Shown: positions 1 through 11,130, counted from the first letter of the stretch. The stretch: 22,502 bases of DNA from Strongylocentrotus pallidus (GCA_030265145.1 JARBES010000127.1:19245191-19267692); one strand, 5' to 3'. A program made the numbers and translations. Notes: generated by a model from the letters alone, not told the origin.

Positions 1-328
1 TTGCATATTTTATCGAGAGAGGATGACAATGAAATCGTCGTTCAAACCATTTTGTCAAGCATGTCCAATTTACAAACACAAATTTGAATATTTGAACATC
101 GGGTTAGTTTACATTGATGCAATTTTTTTTAAATAAAAGTATTTTGTTTTTGTTGTTGCTGTTGCTAGATAATGAAGATCTTTCATGCGAGTCAAGAGTT
201 TATCTTAGAATATACGAAATAGCTTAAATTTGATGACAGCTTCTCGTGTACCAACACGTGTGAATCTTAATGAGTTCATATCTGAAGCTGATAATGTTAA
301 AAGACATGAGACGTATTTATCAGATTAC

Positions 329-972
329 GATACCAATGCCGATACCAGTTTGATTACCAATACCACTGCCATTACCACTAGCATTACCACTACGAATACC
401 ACTACAACTACGAAGACCACTACCACTACCAAGACTACTGACACTACCACTACCATTACCACTACCACTTCCAATAAGATTACCATTACCACTGTCACTG
501 CCAATACAAATACCAATCCTGATAATCATGGTATTAATATTCATACTTATACCAAAACATTGAACCATACCAATACCAAAACCAATAACAATACCAATAC
601 CAATACCAATACAAATACCAATACCAATACAAATACCAATACCAAGACCAATACAAAAACCAATACGAAAACCACTGTCACTGCCAGTACAAATACAAAT
701 CCTAATACTAGTATTACTACTCATACTTATACCAAAACATTGACCAATACCAATACCAAATCCAAAACCAATACCAATACCAATACCAATACCAATACTA
801 ATATCAATACCAATACCAATACCAAATCCAACCAATACCAATACCCAAACCAATCCCAAAACCAATACCAATACCAATACCCATACCAATACCAATACCA
901 ATACTAATACTAAAACCAATACTAATACCTATACTATTACTAATCAAGGCCAATACCATTACCGATAACAAT
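329..972. repeat. ACCAAT/ACCACT hexamer minisatellite
   Basis: The array consists of ACCAAT, ACCACT and ACAAAT units, with almost no G on the plus strand. A higher-order duplication of 180-183 bp is visible: ACCACTGTCACTGCC at 488 and 671, and TCATACTTATACCAAAACAT at 541 and 721. A Thr/Asn-rich plus frame from ATG 233 to 907 crosses the array. Its first 40 residues are not repetitive, but I see no other support for a protein. Confidence 0.92.
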
Positions 973-1137
973 ACCAACATTACTGTTAGGAATATTTACA
1001 GTATAGCATTGAAAATGACAATGTAAGAGTTAAAACTAAATTCTTCCTAGTGACTATGATTAAAGACACAACGAATTACAGCCCCGCATGTCACTATCGC
1101 AATTTCGTATTTAAAAATAAAAGAAGAGCACTTATTC

Positions 1138-1205
1138 ACTTCTCTCTCTTTCATACACACACATACACACACGCACATCCACACCCATACACACAAATAC
1201 TCGCA
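1138..1205. repeat. CT then CA dinucleotide-rich tract
   Basis: TTCTCTCTCTTT is followed by imperfect CACACA repeats. Confidence 0.8.
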
Positions 1206-1289
1206 CATAGTACTATGTGTACATGTCAAACTTTTTGTTGCAAAGTGAAATTGACTCAACTTGTATACATACTATAACATTGTCCAGAA

Positions 1290-1640
1290 TTTGCCAACTT
1301 AATTCTACTCTCACCTACGTCTCACCATGCCACTCCAGCCCAATGACCAAAATTAATTTCAATTACCTAAGACCCCGGAAAACTTATTCAACTAATCGCA
1401 AAGCAACACCCCTAGTCATGCCCACGCCGTCCACGTGATTAATGATAAATACGGGTAATCTATAGTGTAACAATAAAGGAAATTAGACCCAGTCACAAAG
1501 AGAGTTTCATGCCTATTTAAATGGTTGGTCAGTTGGTACCTCGTTATCGAATAATCTAATCCTAATTTGATTTGGGCCACGTACAGGGCCAGCGGCGTCA
1601 GAGTCATTATTGTTTCGGTGGGGATTTTTTTTTATTGAAC
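1290..1640. promoter_or_regulatory. Possible regulatory island, no gene seen
   Basis: This is a less repetitive stretch with mixed composition. It contains CCACGTGATTAATGA (E-box CACGTG at 1432-1437 beside a homeodomain-type TAAT), ACAATAAAGG (SOX-like), CTATTTAAATGG (MEF2-like) and GGGCCACGTACAGGGCC. No coding frame is convincing. The regulatory reading is only a guess. Confidence 0.15.
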
Positions 1641-2380
1641 TTAGAAATGGGTAGCCCCTTTCCTCACGTATATAGCATCAGGTCATGATTTAGAAAGTTA
1701 AGATAGTATTTGGTCTTTGTTAAAACATCAACTTGAATATGATAGACTTTGAATATTTTTGAGAATTCTCTCCTCTTGTTGAAATAATCCTGAATATTTC
1801 TTGGAATTTGTTAATAGTTGTTGAAATTTACGACCACAATCTTAATCGTTTAGTGTTGATGGCACAGTTTAAAAGGTGATTTTCTTTAAAGAACGTTGTA
1901 AATCTTATGTGCGTTTCCTGAATTTTGTAAACAACAAAAACATGCTGACTGAGAAATTGTATTATATGTATATTATTATGTAAATACATGTACATTTGGC
2001 TGCACATAGTTTGGGGGACGAATTTCTGGGTCATGTTCTTAAGTTAATATAAGTTCTTTGTATTAGCACGGTGTCTGTTGTAAAGTATTTGTTTCTATAT
2101 TTGTTGTTTCCGAAAGTCTACAGTTTCCTTTTATAAAGTAGAGAAAAGAAAGAGTTCCGTAAAAGAATACTATCTGGACTGAGAAAATAGGGCTTGAATC
2201 ATCGTCAAACCATCGACACATTCGATTTTGTAAAAGATTATACCTCTCTCTTTTGTTGCCCAATGTATTTGTAGACTGATTTTGTAGCTTTTGAAAATGA
2301 ATTCGCTTGAATATCCAGTATAGACAGGATGCATGTTACTCATTATATTAATGTTAAATATTTCGAATAAAAGAATCACA

Positions 2381-2460
2381 CTAAGAGGGATTTGAACCCC
2401 GGGGGTTTACGTTTGTTTGTGCGCCATTAAGGGTAATACGTACACAGAACCTTTTAAACC
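2381..2460 (-). mobile_element. tRNA-B-box-like relic, possible SINE
   Basis: On the minus strand CCGGGGTTCAAATCCCTC contains GGTTCAAATCC, one base from the consensus polymerase III B box, with partly paired T-arm-like flanks. No A box was found upstream. It may be a worn tRNA-derived SINE. Confidence 0.25.
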
Positions 2461-2654
2461 TTTAAAAACGTTACAGAGACTGCTCTCGCTGATACTGTTG
2501 GCCTGTCTCCTATTGATTTATTTACCATGACTGACTTTAAACCAAGAGAAAATCTGGCTGTCAAATATTGTCAGGTTTTCTGCTATTCTAATCCATCATC
2601 ATGAGTTGAAGTAGGCTGGCAACTCTAAACGATTGTGAGGAAGTGAAATAGTAA

Positions 2655-2691
2655 CGGAGCGAGATGGCGAGGAAGCGCTGCCATCCCTCCG
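2655..2691. other. 37-nt stem-loop
   Basis: CGGAG (2655-2659) pairs with CTCCG (2687-2691), and GATGGC (2663-2668) with GCCATC (2680-2685), around an 11-nt loop. No known RNA family is recognised. Confidence 0.35.
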
Positions 2692-2842
2692 TGACAACAA
2701 ATAGACTGATACGGTCAGAAAAATAAACGTCTACTCAACGCTAGACGCCAATGTCTTAAGAACGAAGGAAGTAGCTCTCTCTTCATCGTCATCCAGTTGT
2801 TTCAACTGATTGAGTGAGGGGCGTAGCAAAGGGAAAATATGT

Positions 2843-2855
2843 GGGGGGGGGGGGG
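2843..2855. repeat. Poly-G run of 13
   Basis: An uninterrupted G run, 20 bp downstream of the motif AGGGGCGTAGCAAAGGG. Confidence 0.95.
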
Positions 2856-2977
2856 TCTGTGATGGCAGTGTGAGAAAAAGTTGGAATATAAGGATGTTAG
2901 TCTAAAGACAGCTATTAAATCTAGAAAGTCTATTAAAACCAAGGAACTCCTTGGAAAGACGTTAAGATGGCAAAAAA

Positions 2978-3105
2978 TGAGAGAGAGAGAGAGAGAGAGA
3001 AATTTTGTGTCTATGCGTGTGCGTGTGTGTGTGTGTATGTTTAAGTTTAAGAAAGAAAGAAAGAGATTGGGGAAGTTGAAGAGCGAGAGAGAGAGATGCG
3101 CTTTG
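2978..3105. repeat. GA, GT and purine-rich tract
   Basis: (GA)n at 2979-3001, (GT)n at about 3016-3036, then GAAA and GAGA repeats to about 3096. Confidence 0.85.
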
Positions 3106-3532
3106 GGGAGGGCGGCGAAAAATCACCGAGAGGGAAAGGGGAGATTTCTTTTTAATGGGAAGGGGAAAGAATGATAACTATTCTGAATCTAACGGAAAAG
3201 GTAGAGCTAAATAAAAATGCATTCAAAATTGTGAGATATCCAATACCCCAATTACTTTAAAGATCGTTGAAAGTTATTTTGTTTCCAAAGTAAACACGTT
3301 GCAAGTATTTATTATCAGAACCATCCAGGTCATCATAACAATCGTTGGCTCAAAATGGTGATAATCCATCTCAGTTGTCGAAAACGAAACGTCTTCCGGT
3401 ACCAACTGGTGATCCAAACCAACATGATCCAAACAGTTATGTATTTGTCAGTAGAAGAAAAGCCTTCGTGCTGGCAGGCAACGAAATCTGGTCCTGTAAC
3501 AAATGCTCTAGGCGTATTCCGTCAAAAGTATA

Positions 3533-3628
3533 TAGGGTTAGGGGTTATGGTTACCATTCGGGTTTAGGTTAGATTTAGGGTTAGGGTTGGGGCTAGGTTT
3601 AGTTTTGGGTCCAGGGTTGAAGTTAGGA
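3533..3628. repeat. Degenerate TTAGGG-like interstitial telomeric repeat
   Basis: The plus strand reads as worn units: TAGGGTTAGGGGTTATGG, then GGTTTAGGTTAG, then TTTAGGGTTAGGGTTGGGGC. The unit matches the TTAGGG animal telomere repeat. A 60-codon frame runs into it from about 3345 without an ATG and without recognisable similarity. Confidence 0.7.
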
Positions 3629-4479
3629 ATTCGGTGTAGGAGGCTCTCCTCATTAGTTGATGGTATAATACATAAATATATACAATGACATAAGCATATA
3701 TAATTCAATACCAAAAAGATGCAAAAGACAAATCATTAGATCATGAATATAAAAAACTTATATGTTGTTCAGGTCGTAAGAGTGAACCGATTTAAAAGAT
3801 GAAAGAAGAAAATAAATCACTTATATTTGGCAAAGAAAAGCCTAAAATAGAATAACATTATATTATTAAAACTAAACTTGATTCGCATTGTAATTGTTTT
3901 GTTGACACCCTTTCAAATAAGTTTAAAAGTTCAACTCGAAATGTACCCATGTGTAAGAAAATAATAGAATTAAAACCCTCGATGGACGAAATCATTTAGC
4001 AATACTACATAGCGTTATTAATACGTGTTATCTATTCCTTAGGCCTATGTGCCTTTCACTAGAAACGTCATCATCCATCCGTCTTCCAAATGTAAATCTA
4101 TCCAAACATTTGATCATTTTGAGGTTTTTATTGTCACAGGAAAGAAAAAACAATAAGGAATCCTTAGATTCCTACCAATCAATATGAGACGGTTTTCGGC
4201 ATTTTTTCAAGCACTAAGCTGTAACAACACGGCGCACGATCGAAAGAAAAGTTCAAAACCTCTCCCCTTCGCTCCTTCTCTCACCCTCTTCTTTATTCCT
4301 TTTCTCCCTCCCGACCGAGAAGAAAAGTGCAGTCTGTGACTCCTTGTTTCATCGACATGCTGATGTGACTTGTGTTAATCGAGCGTGTAGCAGTCGGCAT
4401 TTATACAGAAAATGTTGCTTTTGTTAGATTGTTTTCATTTGTAATTAAAGCAAACCGTAAAGAGGAGCGAGCGCATCTC
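3629..4479. other. AT-rich stretch, nothing recognised
   Basis: No coding frame or RNA gene stands out. The 12-mer TAGGCCTATGTG at 4040-4051 recurs at 5524-5535. Confidence 0.6.
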
Positions 4480-4690
4480 TTCATTGCCTGCCCGGCCACT
4501 GCTCACTCAGCGGCGCTTTTTTTTCTTCTCCGGATAGACGCGCTGCAGTGCACCGCGCCTCCAAGCGAATGGGAATTGCACACGGACGGCGCCGCCTACA
4601 TGGACGCGGTACGCTCAAAGCAAAGCCCGGTGAAGGAGGGGCAGAGTCGCTATATAAACAATTAGTTGAGAAAGAAGTGTGAGGGAAAGA
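4480..4690 (+). promoter_or_regulatory. TATA-box promoter-like region
   Basis: A GC-rich stretch in otherwise AT-rich DNA (about 4480-4645) contains GC/KLF-like GGAGGGGCAG and ends in TCGCTATATAAACAATT. The TATA box is TATATAA at 4651-4657, so transcription on the plus strand would start near 4680-4690. Two short upstream frames start at about 4693 and 4719 before the ATG at 4767. A plus-strand frame runs across the TATA box here, which I take as accidental because of the GC-rich composition. Confidence 0.4.
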
Positions 4691-4766
4691 GTAATGTGCG
4701 ACACTTACGTGTAAATAATGAGATACTTGGAGGGGGTTGCACCGTTGCAGAGGAGATTGTAATTAT

Positions 4767-4835
4767 GTCGGGCTTCGGATCTAGGGCCCTCGGGGACAGT
4801 CGGGTGAATTGTCAGATTGCGAAACAAGCTCAGGT
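4767..4835 (+). CDS. Possible first coding exon downstream of the TATA box
   Basis: An ATG about 110 bp downstream of the TATA box opens a 23-codon frame, MSGFGSRALG...QIAKQAQ, ending CAG|GTATTG, a usable but weak donor. A second GTAAGC donor lies 5 bp further on, and without splicing the frame stops within three codons. The segment is richer in G+C than its surroundings. I do not recognise the peptide and found no certain second exon. The opposite strand is also open across this stretch, which lowers confidence. Confidence 0.2.
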
Positions 4836-4945
4836 ATTGTAAGCGCTGTGTACAGTAGCGGGCAAACTACAATATTCATCTTCCATATAGGCCTTTGGGC
4901 CAAACTGAAAGAAAATTATTGATATAATTGTGTAACGAGATAGAT

Positions 4946-4999
4946 GGGGTAGGGGAAAGGGAAAGAGAGAGAGAGAAAAAAAAAGAAGAGAAAACAAAC

Positions 5000-5034
<35 letters not shown>

Positions 5035-5060
5035 AGAGGGGGGAGGGAGGGATGGGAGTT
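4946..5060. repeat. GA array with G-rich end
   Basis: GGGAAAGGGAAAG, then (GA)n, then a run of 11 G and GAGGGGGGAGGGAGGG. The tract is almost purely purine on plus. Confidence 0.9.
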
Positions 5061-5562
5061 GGGGTAGACAGGTAGAGGGGCAGCGATAGACAAATACGGG
5101 TGATATACGTAATGGTAATTACGAAATTGAAAGTAACAATTAGTACCTGAGAAACATTTCATTTTTTAAACTAAGAATCAGTATTTGTCTTTTGAAGTGT
5201 CACCAAAAGGTGACATTAAATTATACAATTATTTCTTTCGGCACTTCACAACACAACAGTAACAAAAGATACCTGTGACAAACGCTGTCGTATAGGTTTT
5301 ATTACAAAATCACCCTCTTTTGCAGCCACTCCTCTGATCATGCGCATAATTAGGGAGGTTTATACAGATGTAATGAATGTAAGGTAAGAGAGAAAATGTA
5401 GATAATTATGATTAAATTGATCAAAGACATCAAACTGATCCGCTGTGTATAGGCTACTAGGAAATAGAGAAATGGAGAAAAACTGAATGAAGAAATAGAG
5501 AAATGGGGAAATAGAAAAATAACTAGGCCTATGTGACGAAATAGAGAAAAAGAGACGTAAAT

Positions 5563-5870
5563 AAATTGACAGAGAGAGAGAGAGAAAAATTGAGAAAAAT
5601 TGAAAATATAAAAAGAGAGAAACTATGAAATAGAGAGAGAGAGGAGGAGAGAAAATACTAGGAGAGAGATAGAGAGAGAGAGAGAAGAGGGAGTGGGTGG
5701 GAGGGGTTAGGGATAGAGAGAGACAGAGAGACAGAGAGAGAGAGAGATAGAGAGTGGGGTGAGAGGGTGTGTGAGAGAGAGAGAGAGATAGAGAGATAGA
5801 TTGATAGACGGAGAGAGAGGGAGAGAGAGAGGGAGGGAGAGAGAGAGAGAGAAAGAAAGGAGTGGAGTTT
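5563..5870. repeat. Long interrupted GA array
   Basis: GAGAGA blocks alternate with GATAGA, GACAGA and GGGAGA variants over about 300 bp, with very few pyrimidines on plus. Confidence 0.9.
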
Positions 5871-8150
5871 GAGGGGAAGAGGATGGAAAAGGAGAAGGGG
5901 TTAAAATAGCGGAATTATTGTGTGAGGGGGTAACGAAAGAATTAATAATGAGCTTATATCCATGGTCTTCTGAAACCGTAGATCAATCTTGTTAGCATGT
6001 TAGAAAAACACTTTAATTAGATTAACTTAAATATCCCGCTCCTAGCTTCCCCGAACATATTTCCTCTTTTTAAAATAATTTTAATGTTTTACCTCTCTTC
6101 CTCTGATAATTTTATTTGTTCAGTCTTAAACAAAACTATCAAACCAAGTTATTTCGATTTTTACAAAATTTAAATGTCTCAAAGAAAAAAGATTTCATTT
6201 TCAAAAAAACCTGTATTAATTAATTTTGATTCTTTTCTCTAATAAGGAGAAAGAAGGAGATTCCGGTATGAAAATCATGTTGTTTTTGGCATATACAGAA
6301 TGAGATATATTTCAATTGATTGATGTCCCCATTTGATTTATTGAATAGAATTATCAAAAAATAATGAATGACAGAATTTATGAGTATATAATTAAATGGA
6401 TGCATAAATACATCAATAAATAGATTTTTTTTTTAAATAAAAAAAAAATCATACAAACAAATAAGCATAAAAACTACTAAAATATGTATGAACAAATAGA
6501 TGATGGCGATTAAATAATTACAAATATATTAACAAATCCTTACCGAGTGGCCAATTTGCATTAACCGATTCGAGACTAGTCTCACGCGTACACCTTCTAG
6601 CTCATTTTATATCATTTATTTTCTCTGGAGTATTTCTCATCACGGATACCATTACACTTGTCTCGTCTGACAAGCCTCATTTGGGTGAAGCTAGGAGGTC
6701 AGAAATCGAACAGAACCAGGTTGGTGCACCGCCCTAGGTTATAAACTTGCAATCGAGTCGTCAAAACAATAATGGTTTAGAAGTCAAACGAGTTCAGCTT
6801 CAGGAAACTCAAATCTGATATTTGACATTAAAAGAGACAGTTTAGCTAGGCGCAGGTGAGATTCGTCCAGAAAATGAAACTTGGAACTAGCAAAATATTT
6901 TAACAGAGTATTAATAAAACTTGCTCAATGCATGGGTTTCTTTGCTTCGTATTAGTTTTACCGATATCTTTTTTTAATTTTTATCAAAAAGGATAAATTA
7001 AATTAGAAATATTGATGAATGTTGCAATGAACCTCCGAGCTTGTGGAAGAAACCAGGATAAGTAGAATTTAAATACAAATGTTGTACATCTATAATAAAT
7101 TGTAGAGGACTGTGTTATCATTTGTGTGTTCCTGCTAGCCGTGCCTTACAATGTGTACTATTGAAACGTATTTCAGAGATATTTATAGAGGCTCTTGACA
7201 TGGTTGATTACATATAAATTGTTATGCAATGTGTGTGATTATATAATCACAGATATAATTTTAATTAACGAATTTTATATATATTTCTATTTCGATTTAT
7301 TGCTCGGATCAAGAGGACAAATGAACAAAGATGTTTTGTTTCCGACTTACCCAGTCCCAAGTTACAAGGAGGAATTAATTTGTTCACTATGTTTACTACT
7401 AGTGATTCCAAATTTGTACAAATATATAACCAACAAACATGCATGACAAAACAAAACAAAAACACGTTATAGTAAAGATGAACCATCCAAAAGAAAAGAA
7501 AAAGAGCATGAAGCGAATTTTAATTACCCGGATCTCAATTTTGAGGCTACATTTGGAAGGGTATGATATTATCCTCCTCCGATGATAGTAACTATCTTGA
7601 ACATTATTTCTGATCTAGAGGGTTCAATAACTTCTCTCATTTGAGGTTAGTATGGCATCATCAAAACAGAGCTGAAAGTACACCTCACCTCGCAGGTGAT
7701 ACACATACAATACAGCTTCATCGATTCCTTCTCCAAAATCGTTTGTGACCCACTTTCAATGCCCTTTTGTGATATCCTTAGACCGTTTGGAAAAAAAAGA
7801 GTTCTCGTTCATTAAAAAAATTAAATGCCACAATGGAAAACAGATGCAAGAATCATGCAAAAATATTCATGATATTACGCTTCCATATACAAAATTAGGA
7901 AAAATTAGGTGGCACCCCCTCCCGATTGACGGACAAAAATATCGATTAGACGGGTTTAATCGCAATGTAATTTCATTGCCTGAGGGGTCTTACCTATATC
8001 CGTTAGAATGCATCCATTTTGAGCATTTGATGTCTGGAAGTATAGACGCGAACAGGTGAACTGAATAATGCATATATTGTAGGAGACATTAAAAGAAATA
8101 GTCACTAAATTATTTCATTTGGGCAGTTCAAAATTATAATAATTAAAATA
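5871..8150. other. AT-rich stretch, no gene supported
   Basis: The open frames here (for example 7195-7446 and 7745-8059 on plus) have biased AT-driven composition and no recognisable motifs. A 12-bp palindrome GAGACTAGTCTC lies near 6571. A strong minus-strand donor at about 7349 (CTGG|GTAAGTCGG) has no convincing exon behind it. Confidence 0.5.
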
Positions 8151-8225
8151 ATTACAGTGCTTAGGTATATAGCGCCTAACACTTACTTTGTCAGAAGTCT
8201 CTAAGCGCTCTACAATAATGCAGCA
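8151..8225. repeat. Possible dispersed-repeat tail with AGCGCT motifs
   Basis: GTGCTTAGGTATATAGCGCC, then TAACAC and later TCTCTAAGCGCTCTACAATA. The first part folds as GTG-TTAGG/CCTAACAC. From memory, similar AGCGCTT-type repeats are common in marine invertebrate genomes. I cannot name the family. Confidence 0.3.
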
Positions 8226-8371
8226 TAATTATAGTGTTCATAGTTTTTGAAAAATGATATACTTGAAAGATCAATAGTCTCGGGGAGAGGTTTCCGAAAA
8301 TTGTGTTTCTTCATACTGCACTTCCATCATTGGAAATGTTATATATTTCAAAAGGGAAAAAAGGGACGGCC

Positions 8372-8391
8372 CCTCCCCCCCCCCCCATCCA
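8372..8391. repeat. Poly-C run
   Basis: CCCCT followed by 12 consecutive C. Confidence 0.9.
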
Positions 8392-8595
8392 TGCCCAGTC
8401 CCACTTCTCCAGACTGGAAATTTGCTGAGATGAAATGGATCAACGATTTTCAGAAAGCGGCGAGATATTTGAAAAGATTCAAATATCCCTGGGAAAGGAA
8501 TATAATTTATGTTGTACAGTGTAGTAACACGTGTAGACCCTGAATTTTCGTTTCAAATGTATGTGGGTGGTGGGAGGGGTTGCAGAGGGAGCACT

Positions 8596-8642
8596 CTCTC
8601 TCTGTCTCTCTATCTCTTTTTATCTCTCTCTTCTTCCCTCTT
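8596..8642. repeat. CT-rich microsatellite
   Basis: CTCTCTCTCTGTCTCTCTAT and further TCTCTC units. Confidence 0.85.
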
Positions 8643-8699
8643 TGTGAACATGTTTTTTATGGTTAGCACTTGTATTCGTAGTTTATATCGGAATTACAG

Positions 8700-10139
8700 G
8701 AGATAGTGACTACTCTCCTGGAGGGCAACGAGTAAAAATGCAACAATTTCAAAAAGAGTCCACTTGATTATCTGAAGGTGACTATCATCATGATCATGTA
8801 TCGACTTTCTCGGAAATTTAGATCTATTTTTCTAACCCAGATTTATTGTAGTATCATGTCGTCCACGTATTCAGTGATGCCATTTCTCATCACAGTGTTC
8901 AATACAGTATCAAATCAGTATAAAGTATCAAATTGCACCGTTTGATTTCAGGGGCATGTCAAGGGCTGACATACTCGGATGGAGGGGGAGGGGTAATTGT
9001 GCTAGAAATTATAGTATGGAGAAGATAGAAGGAAAATGGTATACATTGTCTTAAGCTACGACTTGGTAAGCTTAATGAACCATTAGATATTCTTAAATAA
9101 TGCATCAGATTATAGTCTAATAGGAATAGGTGTACTTTAACGATCAAGTTATCAAGAAACTATGTATCCTGGCTAGAAAATTTATAAAAAGCACCTGTTT
9201 AAGAGAAATCAAAGGTACATGATCATTTAACATTATCAAGCGAATTGATAATAGTCTAGTGTATACACGTATATATCTGAGATTCCTCTGAATATTTATT
9301 AGTTACTCTTTGATAATATTTTAACGATCAAAGAAATGGAGGTTGAGTTCCTTATAACCCACAATTTCTCGCCTGAATCAGATCTCTGACAAGAATTGTC
9401 AGTTTAGGGCAAGATCGAAAGTTGATGATTTTTTAGAGCAGCTGCTATCAACACACCGGGCACCTGGCTTCACCTCCCCCCAGACCGCCCGGTAAGCCAC
9501 ACAGAGGATGGGAAGATACAACAGTCGTGTCAATGCTACAGAATATTCGGAATCATAAGTGGTATGATACATCGTTTCATTATTTTTCTGTGCTTTAGTT
9601 CTATGTAGGGCTCGAGCTGAATAAAATCCTTTCTGACATTCTGTTTAGTTTGTATTCGGAATGCCATCATGAATAATAATACAACAACAAACAAACAAGC
9701 AAATCCTGTTTTAAACCTTCGGAAATGATTTTTAAGAATAATATCTTTCAAGAGCTCAACGCACCTCAACTAGTCATTAATCTGCAAATGCTGAAAATAT
9801 TCAAACAATAAAGATATGCATTTATTGCAATGCTTATGTGTGATCTCACGAAGAATCGGCAGCCACCTAATTGTTTCGATTATTTCTTAATTATCATTCA
9901 GACTTGTTAAAAAAGAACCTTGGAAAATTGTAAACTTAAAGTAATCCAAATTAGAACTAATCTAATAGAAATCTATTACATTCGGACCCTATAATATGGA
10001 ATCCATTGCCATGACAGATTTTAAAAGTATTAAGTCAAGAAGACCAATGAAAATCACTGAAGAAAATTATTCCTTCATCAGTGAATTTCCGCTTGACCAA
10101 AAAAGAAACCAAAATCTTATTTAAATGTAACATCTATTT
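8700..10139. other. AT-rich stretch, no gene supported apart from the exon-like segment at 9437
   Basis: No recognisable protein is encoded. CAGGGGCATGTC at 8949-8960 resembles a transposon-terminus motif discussed in the findings. Confidence 0.5.
9437..9491 (+). other. Exon-like 55-bp GC-rich segment
   Basis: On the plus strand GATGATTTTTTAG is followed by a 55-bp GC-rich segment and the donor CCCG|GTAAGCC. All three frames are open, so the frame cannot be chosen. It could be an internal exon of the gene proposed to start near 4767, or simply a GC-rich island with chance splice signals. Confidence 0.15.
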
Positions 10140-10300
10140 CTTGTAAATATTATAACAGTAATTATCATTATTTTCATAATTATCAACATAATCATCAGTA
10201 TTGTCATTATTGTTGTTATTATTATTATTATCATTATTGTTATTATTATCAATATCATCTTCATCATCATTACCATTATCATACCTATTATTACCATCAT
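10140..10300. repeat. ATT/ATC trinucleotide repeats
   Basis: Imperfect ATT, ATC and TTG triplets run up to the left target-site duplication of the LINE fragment. Confidence 0.85.
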
Positions 10301-10313
10301 TACTATTGATAGT
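10301..10313. repeat. Target-site duplication, left copy
   Basis: TACTATTGATAGT, identical to 10452-10464, next to the tandem tail of the LINE fragment. Confidence 0.75.
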
Positions 10314-10451
10314 TAAGCTAAGCTAAGCTGTCACCGTGACCCTAAGGATGTTGGTTCCACAAACATAATCAAACCATTTGTTCCCATCTTTAGCAATTCT
10401 ATATGCCTTCTGGAAGATGCTGCCTACTTGGATGTCACTTTCCCATCTTTA
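10314..10451 (-). mobile_element. 5'-truncated LINE (non-LTR retrotransposon) 3' fragment
   Basis: The minus strand encodes the last 40 or so residues of an ORF2: RWESDIQVGSIFQKAYR, then IAKDGNKWFDYV and a TAG stop. This fits the C-terminal pattern RW-DDI...G...A-DR-KW known from several non-LTR reverse-transcriptase proteins. The stop lies within a short tandem tail, AGCTTAGCTTAGCTTA, leaving almost no 3' UTR, as is usual in RTE-type elements. Identical 13-bp direct repeats TACTATTGATAGT flank it at 10301-10313 and 10452-10464, as expected of target-primed insertion. The copy is truncated at its 5' end and inactive, and the intact duplications suggest a fairly recent insertion. Confidence 0.72.
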
Positions 10452-10464
10452 TACTATTGATAGT
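10452..10464. repeat. Target-site duplication, right copy
   Basis: TACTATTGATAGT, identical to 10301-10313, at the truncated 5' end of the LINE fragment. Confidence 0.75.
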
Positions 10465-10983
10465 ATTAAGAATTAAAAAGACTATAGCAAATAAACAAAA
10501 TTAATGTCTCCCTCTAGCTCTCTCTCTCTTCTCGCCATTCATCTCCTCTTCCCCCTGTCTATTGTCTCCTTTAACTGTATCTCTTCCCTCGAGCTCACTT
10601 TCCTTGTTTGCAGGTATATTTTCGCGCTCAAATTGACATCAGACTGTGTATAAAAATCCATCGCGTTTTGACAGCACCCCAGGGACTCCGTATCTGACCA
10701 GGCTAAACATAAAATTAATATGAGGGAAAGATGGACAAATATGAAATGAAGAAAATAATGTATGAACCGAAGAATTAGGGAAGAAGAGAAATTAAGTGTG
10801 GATATAAGTGCGTTTATGTGCGTGTGTGTGCGTGTGTGGGTTTGTAAGACGTGTGAAACGGGGATAATCATAATACATAACTTCCAATTGGGGATACAAA
10901 GAAAAAGAATCTTTATAAAAACACCTAAATTCCAATATCCCCAATGTCATAGTTAAAGATATCCCCAGTTGGCACGTTTTACC

Positions 10984-11130
10984 TGTATGCGTGTGTGTGT
11001 GTATGCAGGGAGAGAGAGAGAGAGAGAGAGAGGAGTAGAGAAAGAGAAAAGGAGAGAGAGAGACACACACACGCACACACACACACACACACACACAGAG
11101 GGAGAAAGAGGGAAAGAGAAGGAGAGACCA
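10984..11130. repeat. Compound GT, GA and CA microsatellite
   Basis: (GT)n, then (GA)n, then purine-rich GAGAAAGAG, then (AC)n of about 22 bp, then GAGGGAGAAAG. The array switches between dinucleotides several times. Confidence 0.92.

Noticed and set aside
320-919. Minus-strand frame rich in Ile/Gly/Val
   Set aside because: It is the complement of the ACCAAT hexamer array.
3345-3572. 75-codon plus frame ending in the TTAGGG-like stretch
   Set aside because: No ATG at its start, an upstream stop at 3336, and the C-terminal part is translated telomere-like repeat.
4840-4905. Minus-strand acceptor-like TTTTCTTTCAG followed by a 23-codon frame (FGPKAYMEDEYC...)
   Set aside because: It conflicts with the plus-strand promoter reading, is short, and has no partner exon. 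It stays possible but unsupported.
10592-10705. Plus-strand acceptor-like CTTTCCTTGTTTGCAG with the frame VYFRAQIDIRLC...
   Set aside because: The opposite strand is equally open, there is no donor or family match, and it lies beside CT repeats.
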